From contig CP126123.1 of NCBI GenBank assembly GCA_030123605.1, positions 930,001-994,000 of the forward strand: a stretch of DNA of 64,000 bases, in the 5' to 3' direction. Origin of the DNA: Nitrospira sp. Its GTDB lineage: Bacteria > Nitrospirota > Nitrospiria > Nitrospirales > Nitrospiraceae. Position 1 is the first letter of the stretch; the number at the start of each line of letters is the position of its first letter. The position numbers and the translations under genes are program-made. Positions 48,632 to 58,002 of the stretch are shown here, in pieces. Under the pieces are notes generated by a model. The model had not been told where the DNA came from and did no database searches. It worked only from the letters and a program-made list of their open reading frames with translations.

Positions 48632-49300
48632 ATGATTGACGTCGTCGACCTCTACAAATCGTTTCCTATGGGCGGACGGGAGTTGGTGGTGCTCAGCAAC
48701 ATCAATCTGCACATCCAGCGCGGCGAATTGATCGCCATCGTCGGAGCGTCGGGAGCCGGCAAGAGCACCTTGCTTCAGATTCTCGGCACCCTGGATCGGC
48801 CCACCAAGGGAACGGTCTCGTTCGACGGTCAGGATCTCTTCCAGCTCAGCGAGCAACAGCAGGCCGAGTTCCGTAACAAGCGCGTGGGCTTTGTTTTCCA
48901 GTTTCACCACCTGCTTCCGGAATTCACCGCGCTGGAGAATGCCTGCCTGCCCGCCATGATCCAGAAACACGATCTGGCGGATGTGGCGGGCGACGCGACG
49001 AAACTCCTGAGCGAAGTCGGCCTGGGAGATCGTCTTCACCATAAACCGGGCGAGCTCTCCGGCGGCGAACAACAACGGGTCTCCGTCGCCCGTGCCTTGA
49101 TGCAGCAGCCGGATCTCGTGTTGGCCGATGAACCGACTGGCAACCTGGACACCCATACGGGCGAGGCGCTGTTCGCGCTGCTCCGTCAATTGAACCGCTC
49201 GCACGGAACGACCTTTGTCATCGTCACCCACAACGACAAGCTCTCCTCCCAGGCCGACCGCATCGTGTCCATGCAGGACGGCATGATTGTCTCGGCCTAG
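48632..49300 (+). CDS. lolD: LolD ABC transporter ATPase
   Basis: 222-residue ATPase of the Lol lipoprotein export system. Walker [10 protein letters not shown] at residues about 40-48, Q-loop in [12 protein letters not shown], signature [15 protein letters not shown] near 137, Walker [13 protein letters not shown] and switch His in VTHND near 195. These features, and the position directly after the permease, give the assignment. ATG 48632 begins [20 protein letters not shown]. Confidence 0.94.
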   Translation: MIDVVDLYKSFPMGGRELVVLSNINLHIQRGELIAIVGASGAGKSTLLQILGTLDRPTKGTVSFDGQDLFQLSEQQQAEFRNKRVGFVFQFHHLLPEFTALENACLPAMIQKHDLADVAGDATKLLSEVGLGDRLHHKPGELSGGEQQRVSVARALMQQPDLVLADEPTGNLDTHTGEALFALLRQLNRSHGTTFVIVTHNDKLSSQADRIVSMQDGMIVSA

Positions 49301-49361
49301 AACGGGAGCAGCGAGGTGATTTCTTGACGACTTCCGCCTCTTTTCGTAGACTGGCCCGGCG

Positions 49362-50534
49362 ATGCCGCTGAGCGAAACTATGGCCAGACCGATGACCGAC
49401 ATGAGACGCTGTGTCCGATTCATCGCCGCCCTCCTGACCCTCCTCCTGCCTCTCCAGGCGGCAGCGGTGGAGTTTGTGTTCGTGGGATCGCGTCAGATGG
49501 GCATGGGAGGAGCCGGCGTCGCGACGACCAGCGACTCCCTCGCCACCTATTGGAACCCTGCCGGAATGGTGATGAGCAAGAAGTTCGATATCAGATTCCA
49601 AGGCAGCGGCCAGTTCGTCGATCATGGCGATTTCTTCGATTCGCTGAAAGACATCAACAACGTGAATCTGAACGATACTTCTGTCGCCAACCAGGCACGA
49701 CTTCAACAGCTTGTGGATCGCATCAATCGACCCGGCACCAACCTGTCTGCGGCGGCCTCTGGCGGATTCTACGTCAAGGGCAACTTCGGCGAGCATGCGC
49801 TCGGATTCAACGTCTCCGACGTCGCCACCGGCGGCGCGTTCGTGCGCAACCCGGTCGGTTTTACGACGACCGGCGGCAACCTGACCGTCAACGGGCAACT
49901 CGCTATGAATGGCCTGGAGGTCCGCCAAGCCGCCCTGTCCTACGCCTATGCCTTTTTCGACCGCGTGTTTTCGATCGGCGTCACCGGCAAAGTGATTCAA
50001 GGCGCCGCCTATTCGGGCGCCACCAACGTTCGCGGGGCAAGCGACGACGTGAAAATTTTCGAGGACCTCGGCCGCGCCAAGATCACATCCGCGCTCGGCA
50101 TCGACGTGGGGGCGATGTTCAGGCCCTCGTCCTGGCTGCGCATGGGCATCGTGGCCAAAGACATCAACGCGCCTACCTTCGATGCCCCGAACGGGGATAA
50201 GTTCAAGCTACTCCCGCAGGTCAGGACCGGTCTGGCCGTCAACCCCTATAACTCGTTGACGTTGACTGCCGATGTGGACATCACGAAAAACAATACGCTG
50301 ACCCCCGGTATCTCCAGCCAGCTCTTGAGCCTCGGAGCCGAGCAGACGATCCTGTCAGAACTGCTCTCCTTCAGGGTCGGGGCGTTCAAGAATATGCAGG
50401 ACGCCAAGACTCCATTTATACCGACCGCCGGCTTCGGCCTCCGTCTCTTTGCCTTGCGAATCGACATTGCCGGCGGGTATGATTTCAGAGACCAAGCCGC
50501 CCTGGCATCCGGCTCCATCGCCCTGACCTTCTAA
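49362..50534 (+). CDS. Predicted outer-membrane beta-barrel protein (TraF-like)
   Basis: About 377-390 residues. A signal peptide with a hydrophobic core (FIAALLTLLLPLQAAA) is followed by GSRQMGMGGAGVATTSDSLA and TYWNPAGM, features of the conjugal-transfer TraF/FadL-like outer-membrane group. The remainder alternates short beta strands and turns, ending SGSIALTF with a C-terminal phenylalanine, as in outer-membrane barrels. ATGs at 49362, 49380, 49392 and 49401 compete; the last gives the tidiest signal peptide. Substrate unknown. Next to lolD but with no evident functional tie. Confidence 0.75.
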   Translation: MPLSETMARPMTDMRRCVRFIAALLTLLLPLQAAAVEFVFVGSRQMGMGGAGVATTSDSLATYWNPAGMVMSKKFDIRFQGSGQFVDHGDFFDSLKDINNVNLNDTSVANQARLQQLVDRINRPGTNLSAAASGGFYVKGNFGEHALGFNVSDVATGGAFVRNPVGFTTTGGNLTVNGQLAMNGLEVRQAALSYAYAFFDRVFSIGVTGKVIQGAAYSGATNVRGASDDVKIFEDLGRAKITSALGIDVGAMFRPSSWLRMGIVAKDINAPTFDAPNGDKFKLLPQVRTGLAVNPYNSLTLTADVDITKNNTLTPGISSQLLSLGAEQTILSELLSFRVGAFKNMQDAKTPFIPTAGFGLRLFALRIDIAGGYDFRDQAALASGSIALTF

Positions 50535-50581
50535 GGTAACCTGCTACAGTGACTCGATCTGATACACTATACGTACGAGCC

Positions 50582-51187
50582 ATGACACCTCGCATTCTTC
50601 CGACCATAACCGCCGTGTTCAGCCTCCTAATCCTAGGGCTTCTGACAGGGTGCGGCGGCCTTCAAGAAATGTGGGAGGGGCCGGCTGCCAGGGGGTTCTA
50701 CCCCAAGACTATGGCGATTCTTCCGATTTCCGGCGCCTACGACAGCGCCCGTGAAGATGTCGAAGAGGTGATAGCGAAGGTGCTGATCAAGAGCCGTCGG
50801 GTGGAGAAGGTGGTGCCTCCCGACCAGGTGACCGACACGTTTCAGACGACCAAAGACGCCTTCGACGCACTCGTAACCTATTTTTCCCGCATGGAAACGA
50901 CCGGCCAATCGGATAAATCTTCGGCGATCAAGATCGGCCATGCCCTGGGGGCCGACTCACTGCTCGTCGTCAAGGTCAATGCCTGGGAATACACACGAGA
51001 AGAAGGGGACAACATCGCCCGGGTCGGTCTGAGTATGAGACTGGTCGATGCCGTCAACGGAGCCATTGTCTGGAAGGCTCGGCATCAAGTGCAGGAAAGT
51101 TACTTATTCATCCGTCCGGACATGCGGGATCTCGCCACCAGGTTGGCCTCCGACATGATCAAATACATGCCGCCGGAAAAACGCTAA
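50582..51187 (+). CDS. Putative lipoprotein of the GNA1162/CsgG-like fold type
   Basis: 201 residues from ATG 50582. Signal peptide with lipobox LLTGC. The mature part has MAILPISGAYDSAREDVEEV, then ALGADSLLVVKVNAWEY and GLSMRLVDAVNGAIVWKARH, an alpha/beta arrangement seen in small outer-membrane lipoprotein folds. A likely lipoprotein, possibly in transport or stability; the family is not certain. Overlaps the convergent GAF gene by 4 bases. Confidence 0.7.
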   Translation: MTPRILPTITAVFSLLILGLLTGCGGLQEMWEGPAARGFYPKTMAILPISGAYDSAREDVEEVIAKVLIKSRRVEKVVPPDQVTDTFQTTKDAFDALVTYFSRMETTGQSDKSSAIKIGHALGADSLLVVKVNAWEYTREEGDNIARVGLSMRLVDAVNGAIVWKARHQVQESYLFIRPDMRDLATRLASDMIKYMPPEKR

Positions 51188-52263
51188 TCCCCTTGCTTCC
51201 GGGTCGATGCGCCCTCCCCTGCCTGATCCCTCCGCAGCTGTTCGATCGCCAGCCCGAATTGATTCGAGAGACTCGCCAATTCCAGCAGATCCCAGTTGCT
51301 GAACGGCTTTCCCGTACGTTTGTTGACCACTTCCAAGACGCCCACCGCCTTGAGGCCGGAGCGGACCGGAACGGAGACGAGCGACGTCACCTGCATGGTG
51401 GCCTGCCAACCCTGATGGGAGACCGCCCTGCCAGCCTGTGCCCCCTGCGTGATCAACAGGGGTTGGCCGGTGAGGAATACATCGGCGGCAACGGAAGACT
51501 GTAGCACCGTCAAACCGGCAGCCCGCTCTCCGCCGACCGCATGGACCTTCAAGGCTCCGTCATGGTCCGTCAGGAAGAGCGCGCCTGCCTCCGCCTCAAC
51601 CAATCTGATCGCCGCATCCAACGCCCGCCGCAATTTTTCCCCTTCAGTCAGCGACGAATTCAACAGGTCGCTCACCTGCTCCATATGTTGGATCCGCAGG
51701 ATCTTCGCTGCGTATTTTCTCGTCAACCTGGCATGGTCCAATGCCACCGCCAACCAGGGTTCCACCTCCGCCAGCACTGTGAGAAGGGTGCGCGTGCTCA
51801 ACCGTTGGGATGATCCGGTTTGAACCATCACCAGGCCTTCCATTCGGCCGATACGATGCAGCCGGAAAGCATGTAAGGCTCCGCTCGCGACCCTGGCATT
51901 CTTCTCCGCCCGCATCAGCACCTTGCGCCATTCGACGGCAGCCGAGGCATCACTACGGCCGGCCTCGGCTAAACAGGTCATGTGCCGTGTCTGTTCATCA
52001 CGCATGTAGACGGCGATCGCCTCGACTTTCGTCAACCGTTGGAATGCGTGCACGAAGACCGCCGAAATGCCGGCTGGAGAGCGGCCCTCTTCTTCCGAAC
52101 TGCTGACCGTATCGAGCAACTGTCGTTGGAGGGCACGGATCAGACGATCTGCAGACGGCGGCGCTACGTTTCGGGACGGCACCATGCGGTGCGGAGCGAC
52201 CGCGGCGGAACGGGACGTCTTTTTACTGACGGGTCGTCGGACCTTCCGGCTGACTGCTGGCAT
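51184..52263 (-). CDS. GAF domain protein
   Basis: 359 residues. A basic tail (1-35) precedes two GAF-like domains: the first (about 55-185) is degenerate, the second (about 195-335) has EAEAGALFLTDHDGALKV, LLITQGAQ and SLVSVPVRSGLKAVGVLEVVNKR, a standard GAF signature. No kinase or DNA-binding output. It may bind a small ligand or heme and contact other proteins. ATG 52263 is used; the preceding bases include GAGGAGATGCC. Confidence 0.8.
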   Translation of the reverse strand: MPAVSRKVRRPVSKKTSRSAAVAPHRMVPSRNVAPPSADRLIRALQRQLLDTVSSSEEEGRSPAGISAVFVHAFQRLTKVEAIAVYMRDEQTRHMTCLAEAGRSDASAAVEWRKVLMRAEKNARVASGALHAFRLHRIGRMEGLVMVQTGSSQRLSTRTLLTVLAEVEPWLAVALDHARLTRKYAAKILRIQHMEQVSDLLNSSLTEGEKLRRALDAAIRLVEAEAGALFLTDHDGALKVHAVGGERAAGLTVLQSSVAADVFLTGQPLLITQGAQAGRAVSHQGWQATMQVTSLVSVPVRSGLKAVGVLEVVNKRTGKPFSNWDLLELASLSNQFGLAIEQLRRDQAGEGASTRKQGD

Positions 52264-52348
52264 GGCATCTCCTCGTTCAAGCAGGAATCATGGCCGGTGA
52301 AGGGATTGAGCCGCGGAGAATGATGTGAAGAGCGACGCAGCCGGCCTG

Positions 52349-53149
52349 CTACGCAGGCTGCATTGCCGTCTTGAGGGAACGAACGAATGAGCCCGTTTCC
52401 TGAATGAATCGGCCATCCTGTCCATGCGTTTCCACCAGACGGACAATGGCGCTGCCCACGATGACTGCATCGGCGATCTCGGCAACCGACGCGGCATCAT
52501 CCGGAGTGGCAACCCCGAACCCCACGGCAACAGGGGTCTTCGTCTGTTTCCTGATCTTCGCAACGTTGTCCCGCACCCCTGCCATGTCGTTCAGTTTAGC
52601 CCCGGTGATGCCGGTGAGGGAAACATAATAGACAAATCCGCCGGACTCCTTCGCCACATAAGCGCGCCGCGATGCCGTGCTGGTCGGCGCGAGCAAAAAA
52701 ATCAGATGGAGCCCCGCCGCTTCCGCCGGGTCACGCAGGGGCCCCGCTTCATCCGGCGGCATGTCCGGCACGATCAACCCATCCACACCTGCTTCGGCCG
52801 CCTGTCGGCAAAACTCCGCTTCACCGAACGCATGGATATTGTTGTAATAGGCCATCAAGACGATGGGGATCTCTGTCGAGGTACGCAGCCGTCGTACCGA
52901 CTCCAGAATCTTTCGAAGAGAGGTGCCGCTGCGCAAGCCACGTTCGGCCGCCTTCTGAATCACCGGCCCGTCCGCGATCGGATCGGAAAATGGCACGCCC
53001 AGTTCGATGACGTCCGCGCCGGCCCGTTCCAATCCCAGCACCAATTGTTCCGTTTCCTGCAACGACGGATCACCGGCCATGATGTAGGTGATGAGCGCCT
53101 TCTCGCCCTTCGCCTTCAGTCGATTGAATGTCTGATCCAAACGATTCAT
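52349..53149 (-). CDS. trpA: Tryptophan synthase alpha chain
   Basis: 266 residues of TIM barrel. Catalytic glutamate in ADVIELGVPFSDPIADGP (about residue 48), aspartate in GVDGLIVPDMPPDE, and FVYYVSLTGITGAK and GFGVATPDDA phosphate-loop motifs. It cleaves indole-3-glycerol phosphate to indole, passed to TrpB. Last gene of the trp operon. Confidence 0.97.
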   Translation of the reverse strand: MNRLDQTFNRLKAKGEKALITYIMAGDPSLQETEQLVLGLERAGADVIELGVPFSDPIADGPVIQKAAERGLRSGTSLRKILESVRRLRTSTEIPIVLMAYYNNIHAFGEAEFCRQAAEAGVDGLIVPDMPPDEAGPLRDPAEAAGLHLIFLLAPTSTASRRAYVAKESGGFVYYVSLTGITGAKLNDMAGVRDNVAKIRKQTKTPVAVGFGVATPDDAASVAEIADAVIVGSAIVRLVETHGQDGRFIQETGSFVRSLKTAMQPA

Positions 53150-53234
53150 GTTTTCTGCCTATGCCTCCGGCTTGTCTATCACGTCATTCTCTCGTCAATT
53201 CAGAATTCATCATTCAGAATTCAGCACTTCGCTG

Positions 53235-54425
53235 TTAGAGCGTCACCCCCTTGATCCTGGCCACCTGCTGCACATCCTTGTCTCCGCGCCCCGACAGATT
53301 CACGATGATGATTTGGCTTTTCTTCATTGTCGGCGCGCGTTTCATCACCTCGGCGATGGCGTGGGCGCTCTCCAACGCAGGCACGATACCCTCTTCCCCG
53401 GCCAGCAAGTCGAACGCCGCCATCGCTTCGTCATCGGTGGCCGAGGTGTACCGGGCACGATTCGTTTCCTTGTAGTAACTGTGTTCCGGCCCCACCGCCG
53501 CATAGTCCAAACCAGCCGATACGGAATGGGTGAGATTGACCTGTCCGTCTTCGTCTTGCAGCAGATAGGTCATCGTGCCCTGGAGCACACCGGGGCGCCC
53601 GCCCGCGAACCGAGCCGCATGTTTGCCGCTCTCGATCCCGAGCCCTCCGGCCTCCACCCCGATCATCGTGACCTTCTTGTCCGGCACGAAGGCATGGAAT
53701 AATCCCATCGCATTGCTCCCGCCGCCGACGCAGGCAATGAGACAATCGGGCAAGCGGCCTTCTGCCATCAGGATTTGCTTACGTGCTTCGCGCCCGATCA
53801 CCGATTGAAAATCCCTGATCATCATCGGATAGGGATGCGCGCCGAGAACCGAACCCAAAACATAATGGGTGGTCCGCACATTGGTGGTCCAATCCCGCAT
53901 GGCTTCGCTGATCGCGTCCTTCAGGGTCCGGCTGCCCGCATCGACCCCCGTCACGGTCGAGCCGAGGAGCCGCATCCGGAACACGTTCAGCGCCTGCCGC
54001 TGCATGTCCTCCGTCCCCATGTAGATTTCACATTGGAGGCCGAACATGGCGGCCACGGTCGCGGTCGCCACCCCATGCTGGCCGGCGCCGGTCTCGGCGA
54101 TGAGCCGCGGCTTCTTCATGCGCTTGGCGAGGAGCGCCTGCCCGATGGCATTGTTGATCTTGTGGGCGCCGGTGTGACACAGATCTTCCCGCTTCAGATA
54201 GATCTTTGCGCCACCCAGCCGTTTCGTCAGCCGTTCGGCAAGGTAGAGCGGAGTGGGGCGCCCGACGTATTCTTTCAGATAATGCGCAAGCTCGGCTTGA
54301 AACCGCTTGTCCTGTTTCGTGCGTCGATAGACCTCTTCCAATTCCAGCAGCGCCGGCATCAGGGTCTCGGGAACATACCGCCCTCCATAGAGTCCGAACC
54401 GGCCATGTCGATCTGGTATCGCCAT
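53235..54425 (-). CDS. trpB: Tryptophan synthase beta chain
   Basis: 396 residues, PLP-dependent. PLP-binding lysine in [18 protein letters not shown] (K about residue 85), [24 protein letters not shown] phosphate loop and EHSYYKE. Makes tryptophan from indole and serine. ATG 54425 is preceded by AAGGAA. The spacer to trpA (53150-53234) holds AATTC-rich repeat words, a break in an otherwise tight operon. Confidence 0.97.
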   Translation of the reverse strand: MAIPDRHGRFGLYGGRYVPETLMPALLELEEVYRRTKQDKRFQAELAHYLKEYVGRPTPLYLAERLTKRLGGAKIYLKREDLCHTGAHKINNAIGQALLAKRMKKPRLIAETGAGQHGVATATVAAMFGLQCEIYMGTEDMQRQALNVFRMRLLGSTVTGVDAGSRTLKDAISEAMRDWTTNVRTTHYVLGSVLGAHPYPMMIRDFQSVIGREARKQILMAEGRLPDCLIACVGGGSNAMGLFHAFVPDKKVTMIGVEAGGLGIESGKHAARFAGGRPGVLQGTMTYLLQDEDGQVNLTHSVSAGLDYAAVGPEHSYYKETNRARYTSATDDEAMAAFDLLAGEEGIVPALESAHAIAEVMKRAPTMKKSQIIIVNLSGRGDKDVQQVARIKGVTL

Positions 54426-54472
54426 GAATCTTCCTTCGGCTATTCGTGAAAGACAAAAGTATAGACGCCGGT

Positions 54473-55105
54473 CTAGGGAGAGACAAGCCTCACGGCCCTC
54501 ACGAAGGCCCGTACCTTCTCGTGGTCCTTCTTGCCGGGACTCGCTTCGACGCCGCTGCTGACATCCACGCCGTACGGCCTGACCTGGAGGATCGCCTGCG
54601 AGACATTCTCCGGCGTCAACCCGCCGGCCAGTAGAACAGGGGCGGCCGACGACGCCTCCGCTGCCAACGCCCAATCGGCCACCTGCCCCGTACCTCCATA
54701 GGCATCGGACGAAAAGGCATCCACTAAAAATCCGCGCACGCCGGCCCTCCCTTGAAACTCGGCCAAGATGAGGAAGGATCGCCGATCCTTGAGGCGTATC
54801 GCCTTGAGCACCGGACGTCCCAGCGCCTCACAATAGGCTGCCGTCTCATCACCATGGAGTTGCACAAGGGCCAGCCCGCAACTGTCCACGACATCGCGCA
54901 CCACCTTGGCGTCTTCATTCACGAACACGCCGATGGGCAGCACGAACGGAGGGAGCGTCTTCACGATCCCCTTCACCACCGCCGCCTCCGCGCAACGGGG
55001 ACTCTTCTTGTGGAAGACGAACCCGACCGCGTCGGCTCCGGCCTCGACCGCCGCCGCTGCATCCTCGGCGTTCGTCAGGCCGCAGATCTTGACCTTGACC
55101 GTCAT
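54473..55105 (-). CDS. trpF: Phosphoribosylanthranilate isomerase
   Basis: 210 residues, TIM barrel. Catalytic cysteine in [10 protein letters not shown] near residue 8, aspartate in [13 protein letters not shown] near 140, and phosphate-binding [10 protein letters not shown] near 158. Isomerises phosphoribosylanthranilate to CdRP. Starts directly after the small lipoprotein gene, whose stop region provides part of its ribosome site (TGAGGCC). Confidence 0.95.
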   Translation of the reverse strand: MTVKVKICGLTNAEDAAAAVEAGADAVGFVFHKKSPRCAEAAVVKGIVKTLPPFVLPIGVFVNEDAKVVRDVVDSCGLALVQLHGDETAAYCEALGRPVLKAIRLKDRRSFLILAEFQGRAGVRGFLVDAFSSDAYGGTGQVADWALAAEASSAAPVLLAGGLTPENVSQAILQVRPYGVDVSSGVEASPGKKDHEKVRAFVRAVRLVSP

Positions 55106-55109
55106 GGCC

Positions 55110-55424
55110 TCAGCAACTCGTCTTGCTTTTCTGTACGCCGTAAAATCCGCGATAGGACCACTGGCAGGCTTGGCCCTTGGGGTTGAACGTCAACCCGATC
55201 AGTTCCTGCCTGCCGTCTTGTTGAAGCACCGACCACTCGCACACTTCGCCGCCGTCCTTGAAGGAATGGCATTTGGTCGGAATGCCCATTTCCTTGATAC
55301 GGTCGTCCTTGCTGCTCCCCATCCAGGAATCCCACTTGGGAGAGTATTCGTGGACTTCCTGGCCGGCGCAGCCTGCCACCGTCAACAGCCCCACCACCAC
55401 TGCGACAGCACACAGAGACTTCAT
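55110..55424 (-). CDS. Small lipoprotein embedded in the trp operon
   Basis: 104 residues. Signal peptide with lipobox VAGC (Cys at about 19). The mature part has two further cysteines in PTKCHSFKDGGEVCEW, and one in GQACQWSY, so disulfides are possible in the periplasm. ATG overlaps the trpC stop as ATGA and the stop is 4 bases before trpF, so it is translationally coupled into the trp operon. Function unknown. Confidence 0.78.
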   Translation of the reverse strand: MKSLCAVAVVVGLLTVAGCAGQEVHEYSPKWDSWMGSSKDDRIKEMGIPTKCHSFKDGGEVCEWSVLQQDGRQELIGLTFNPKGQACQWSYRGFYGVQKSKTSC

Positions 55425-56245
55425 GCTCGCTCCTTTATCCGGTCGTCGCCGAACAATTCACGGATCTTTGCCCCGATGTCCTGAGCCCTGATCAACGACT
55501 CTCCGATCAACATCGCCTGGACTCCGGCTTCGATCAACCGCACGACATCGTCCCGCTTGTGAATGCCGCTCTCGCTCACGATCACCTTGTCGCCGGGAAT
55601 GCGTTTCGCCAGCCGGAGGGTCACACCGAGATCCGTCGAGAAGGTCTTGAGGTCGCGATTGTTGACGCCGATCAGCCGCACGTCCGGCAACCATTCGAGT
55701 ACGATGTCCAACTCCCGTTCCTGGTGTGTCTCCACCAGGACATCGAGTGATAACTCCTTGGCCAAGGCTGCGAAGTCGATCAGTTGCCGTTTCTCCAACC
55801 CGGCCACGATGAGCAGGACCGCATCGGCCCCATAGGCTCGGGCTTCGTAGAATTGAATGTCCGCAACCATGAACTCTTTGTTCAGCGCCGGGAGCCCGAC
55901 CTTCTGCTTGACCTCGGCCAGGTACTCCAAACTGCCTTGAAAAAAATCCTTGTCCGTCAACACGGAGACCGCCGCGGCTCCATGCTCTCGGTACGCCCCG
56001 GCAATCGCCACCGGCTCGAACCGCTGCTCGAACTCCTGCCGTAGGAGTCCCAGACTGGGCGAGGCCTTCTTGACCTCCGCGATAAGCGCCGGTCGATCGG
56101 GCCGGCGCATCGCATCCAAGGTCACGGCAAAGCCCATCGTCGGCCCTGCGTCACGGATCTTGTTTTTCAGATCCGCAAGGTATCCACGGCTGCTCTTATG
56201 GCGGATTTCGGCCTTCTTATGTTCGAGAATACGGTCGAGAATCAC
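55421..56245 (-). CDS. trpC: Indole-3-glycerol phosphate synthase
   Basis: 274 residues, TIM barrel. VKKASPSLGLL (catalytic Lys near 53), KEFMVADIQF, IGVNNRDLKTF and VIVSESGIHKRDD are visible. The start is GTG 56245, fixed by VILDRILEHKK at the beginning. Separated from trpD by 7 bases. Confidence 0.95.
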   Translation of the reverse strand: MILDRILEHKKAEIRHKSSRGYLADLKNKIRDAGPTMGFAVTLDAMRRPDRPALIAEVKKASPSLGLLRQEFEQRFEPVAIAGAYREHGAAAVSVLTDKDFFQGSLEYLAEVKQKVGLPALNKEFMVADIQFYEARAYGADAVLLIVAGLEKRQLIDFAALAKELSLDVLVETHQERELDIVLEWLPDVRLIGVNNRDLKTFSTDLGVTLRLAKRIPGDKVIVSESGIHKRDDVVRLIEAGVQAMLIGESLIRAQDIGAKIRELFGDDRIKERA

Positions 56246-56252
56246 GGGTCCG

Positions 56253-57266
56253 TTACGCCTTCTCGGTAAATGCGATGAGCTTATCCAGTTTATCCATCGC
56301 CGCACCACTGTCGATCGTCCGCTGGGCCAATTGAAACCCTTCCTGCAGGGTCTTCGCCTTTCGTCCTGCGACCAGGGCCGGCGCCGCGTTGAGACAGACG
56401 ATGTCGCGCTTCGGCCCCTTCCGCCCACGGAGCACATCGCGGGTGATCGCTGCATTCTCTTCCGCGCTGCCGCCGACCAGCTCCTTGGGCGCAACAAGGG
56501 AGAGACCGAACTCGGAGGGATCGACGAGATAACTTGAGACCACCCCTCCCTTGCCCTCGGAAATTCTCGTTCGATCCGCCACCGTGATCTCATCCAACCC
56601 GTCCAGACCGTGAACCACAAAACAATGTTGCGCGCCCAAATGGACCAGAACCTTGGCCAACAACTCCGTCAGCCTCGCATCGAACACCCCGACGACCTGC
56701 AGGCGGGCCCCGGCCGGATTGGTGAGAGGGCCGAGGATATTCAACAGGGTGCGAATGCCCAGTTCCTGCCGAGTCGCGGCGCAATGTTTCATCGCGCAGT
56801 GGTAGAGCGGCGCAAAGAGAAATCCGATGCCCACCTCGTTCACGCAATCCGCGATCAGTTCGGGCGGAAGATCGATCTTCACCCCCAAGGCCGCCAACAC
56901 ATCGGCACTGCCACACCTGGACGAGACGGACCGGTTGCCGTGCTTAGCCACCGTCAGACCGGCTCCCGCCGCAACGAAGGCCGCCGTCGTCGAGATGTTG
57001 AAGGTGTGCGCCCGATCACCGCCGGTGCCGCAGGTATCCAGAACCTGAGAATCCCCGACACGAATCTTCGTCGCCCGCGCGCGCATGGCTCGTACGGAGC
57101 CGGCGATTTCCTCCACGGTTTCGCCCTTTATTCGCAATCCCATCAGGTAGCCGGCGATCTGGGCGGAAGTGGCAGTCCCGTCCATGATCTCGCCCATAAC
57201 GGCCTCGGCTTCCTGTTCGGTCAGGTCGGCCCGTTCGGCCAGTGTATTGATCGCGTCTTTGATCAT
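56253..57266 (-). CDS. trpD: Anthranilate phosphoribosyltransferase
   Basis: 337 residues. PRPP-binding motif DTCGTGGDRAHTFNIST near residue 78-95, AKHGNRSVSSRCGSAD near 107, and GPLTNPA near 165. Transfers phosphoribose to anthranilate. Not fused to TrpG here. After it the spacer to trpG (57267-57352) contains hyphenated GATCAG/CTGATAG-type repeats. Confidence 0.96.
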   Translation of the reverse strand: MIKDAINTLAERADLTEQEAEAVMGEIMDGTATSAQIAGYLMGLRIKGETVEEIAGSVRAMRARATKIRVGDSQVLDTCGTGGDRAHTFNISTTAAFVAAGAGLTVAKHGNRSVSSRCGSADVLAALGVKIDLPPELIADCVNEVGIGFLFAPLYHCAMKHCAATRQELGIRTLLNILGPLTNPAGARLQVVGVFDARLTELLAKVLVHLGAQHCFVVHGLDGLDEITVADRTRISEGKGGVVSSYLVDPSEFGLSLVAPKELVGGSAEENAAITRDVLRGRKGPKRDIVCLNAAPALVAGRKAKTLQEGFQLAQRTIDSGAAMDKLDKLIAFTEKA

Positions 57267-57352
57267 GGGTGGTGATTGATAGATCAGCGATCAGCCGGGA
57301 TCGTTTCATTCAGCGAGCTGATAGCCGATAGCGAATGACTGCGGACCGGTCA

Positions 57353-57916
57353 TTACAGCTTCAAGAAATTCCTGAGCAGCTCCTTGCCGACGGTGGTGAG
57401 AATCGACTCCGGGTGGAATTGCACGCCCTCGATGCCGAGCGTCTTATGTCGCATCCCCATGATCTCGCCCTCGGACGTTTCGGCGCTGACCTCGAAGCAA
57501 TCGGGAAGATTCTTCCGATTCACGATAAGCGAATGGTACCGGGTGGCCTCGAAGGGATTGGACAGGTTGCGAAAGATCGTCCTGCCGTCATGGCGGACCA
57601 TCGAGGTTTTGCCGTGCATCAGGCGCTCGGCACGGATGACCTCGCCGCCGAACGCGACCGCGAGGGATTGGTGGCCGAGACAGACGCCCAGCAGCGGCAA
57701 TTTCCCTCCGAAACAGCGGATCGCCTCTACCGAAATGCCGGCCTCTCTCGGGGTGCAGGGCCCTGGGGAAACGACGAGCCGCCGCGGCTTCAATGCTTCG
57801 ATCTCCGGCAGAGTGATCTTGTCGTTCCGGTAGACCAGCACCTCCTCCCCCAACTCGCCGAAATACTGCACGAGGTTGTAGGTAAAGGAGTCGTAATTGT
57901 CGATCATCAACAACAT
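57353..57916 (-). CDS. trpG: Anthranilate synthase glutamine amidotransferase
   Basis: About 187 residues, class I amidotransferase. Catalytic cysteine in [12 protein letters not shown] near residue 79, and the His-Glu pair in VQFHPES near 170. Supplies ammonia to TrpE; may also serve folate synthesis as PabA. The ATG at 57916 is preferred; a GTG lies one codon upstream and an ATG three codons downstream. Confidence 0.95.
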   Translation of the reverse strand: MLLMIDNYDSFTYNLVQYFGELGEEVLVYRNDKITLPEIEALKPRRLVVSPGPCTPREAGISVEAIRCFGGKLPLLGVCLGHQSLAVAFGGEVIRAERLMHGKTSMVRHDGRTIFRNLSNPFEATRYHSLIVNRKNLPDCFEVSAETSEGEIMGMRHKTLGIEGVQFHPESILTTVGKELLRNFLKL

Positions 57917-58002
57917 CACAATACCGTAAGGCGTGACCGGTCAGGCGATGGTTGCCTTCTCCTTACGCCTTGCGCCTTACCCTGTACGTCCTTTGGTCCG
58001 TT

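Noticed and set aside
52338-52361. Hairpin overlapping the end of trpA as terminator
   Set aside because: GCCTGC/GCAGGC with a short loop is present but no U-tract follows, and it overlaps coding sequence.
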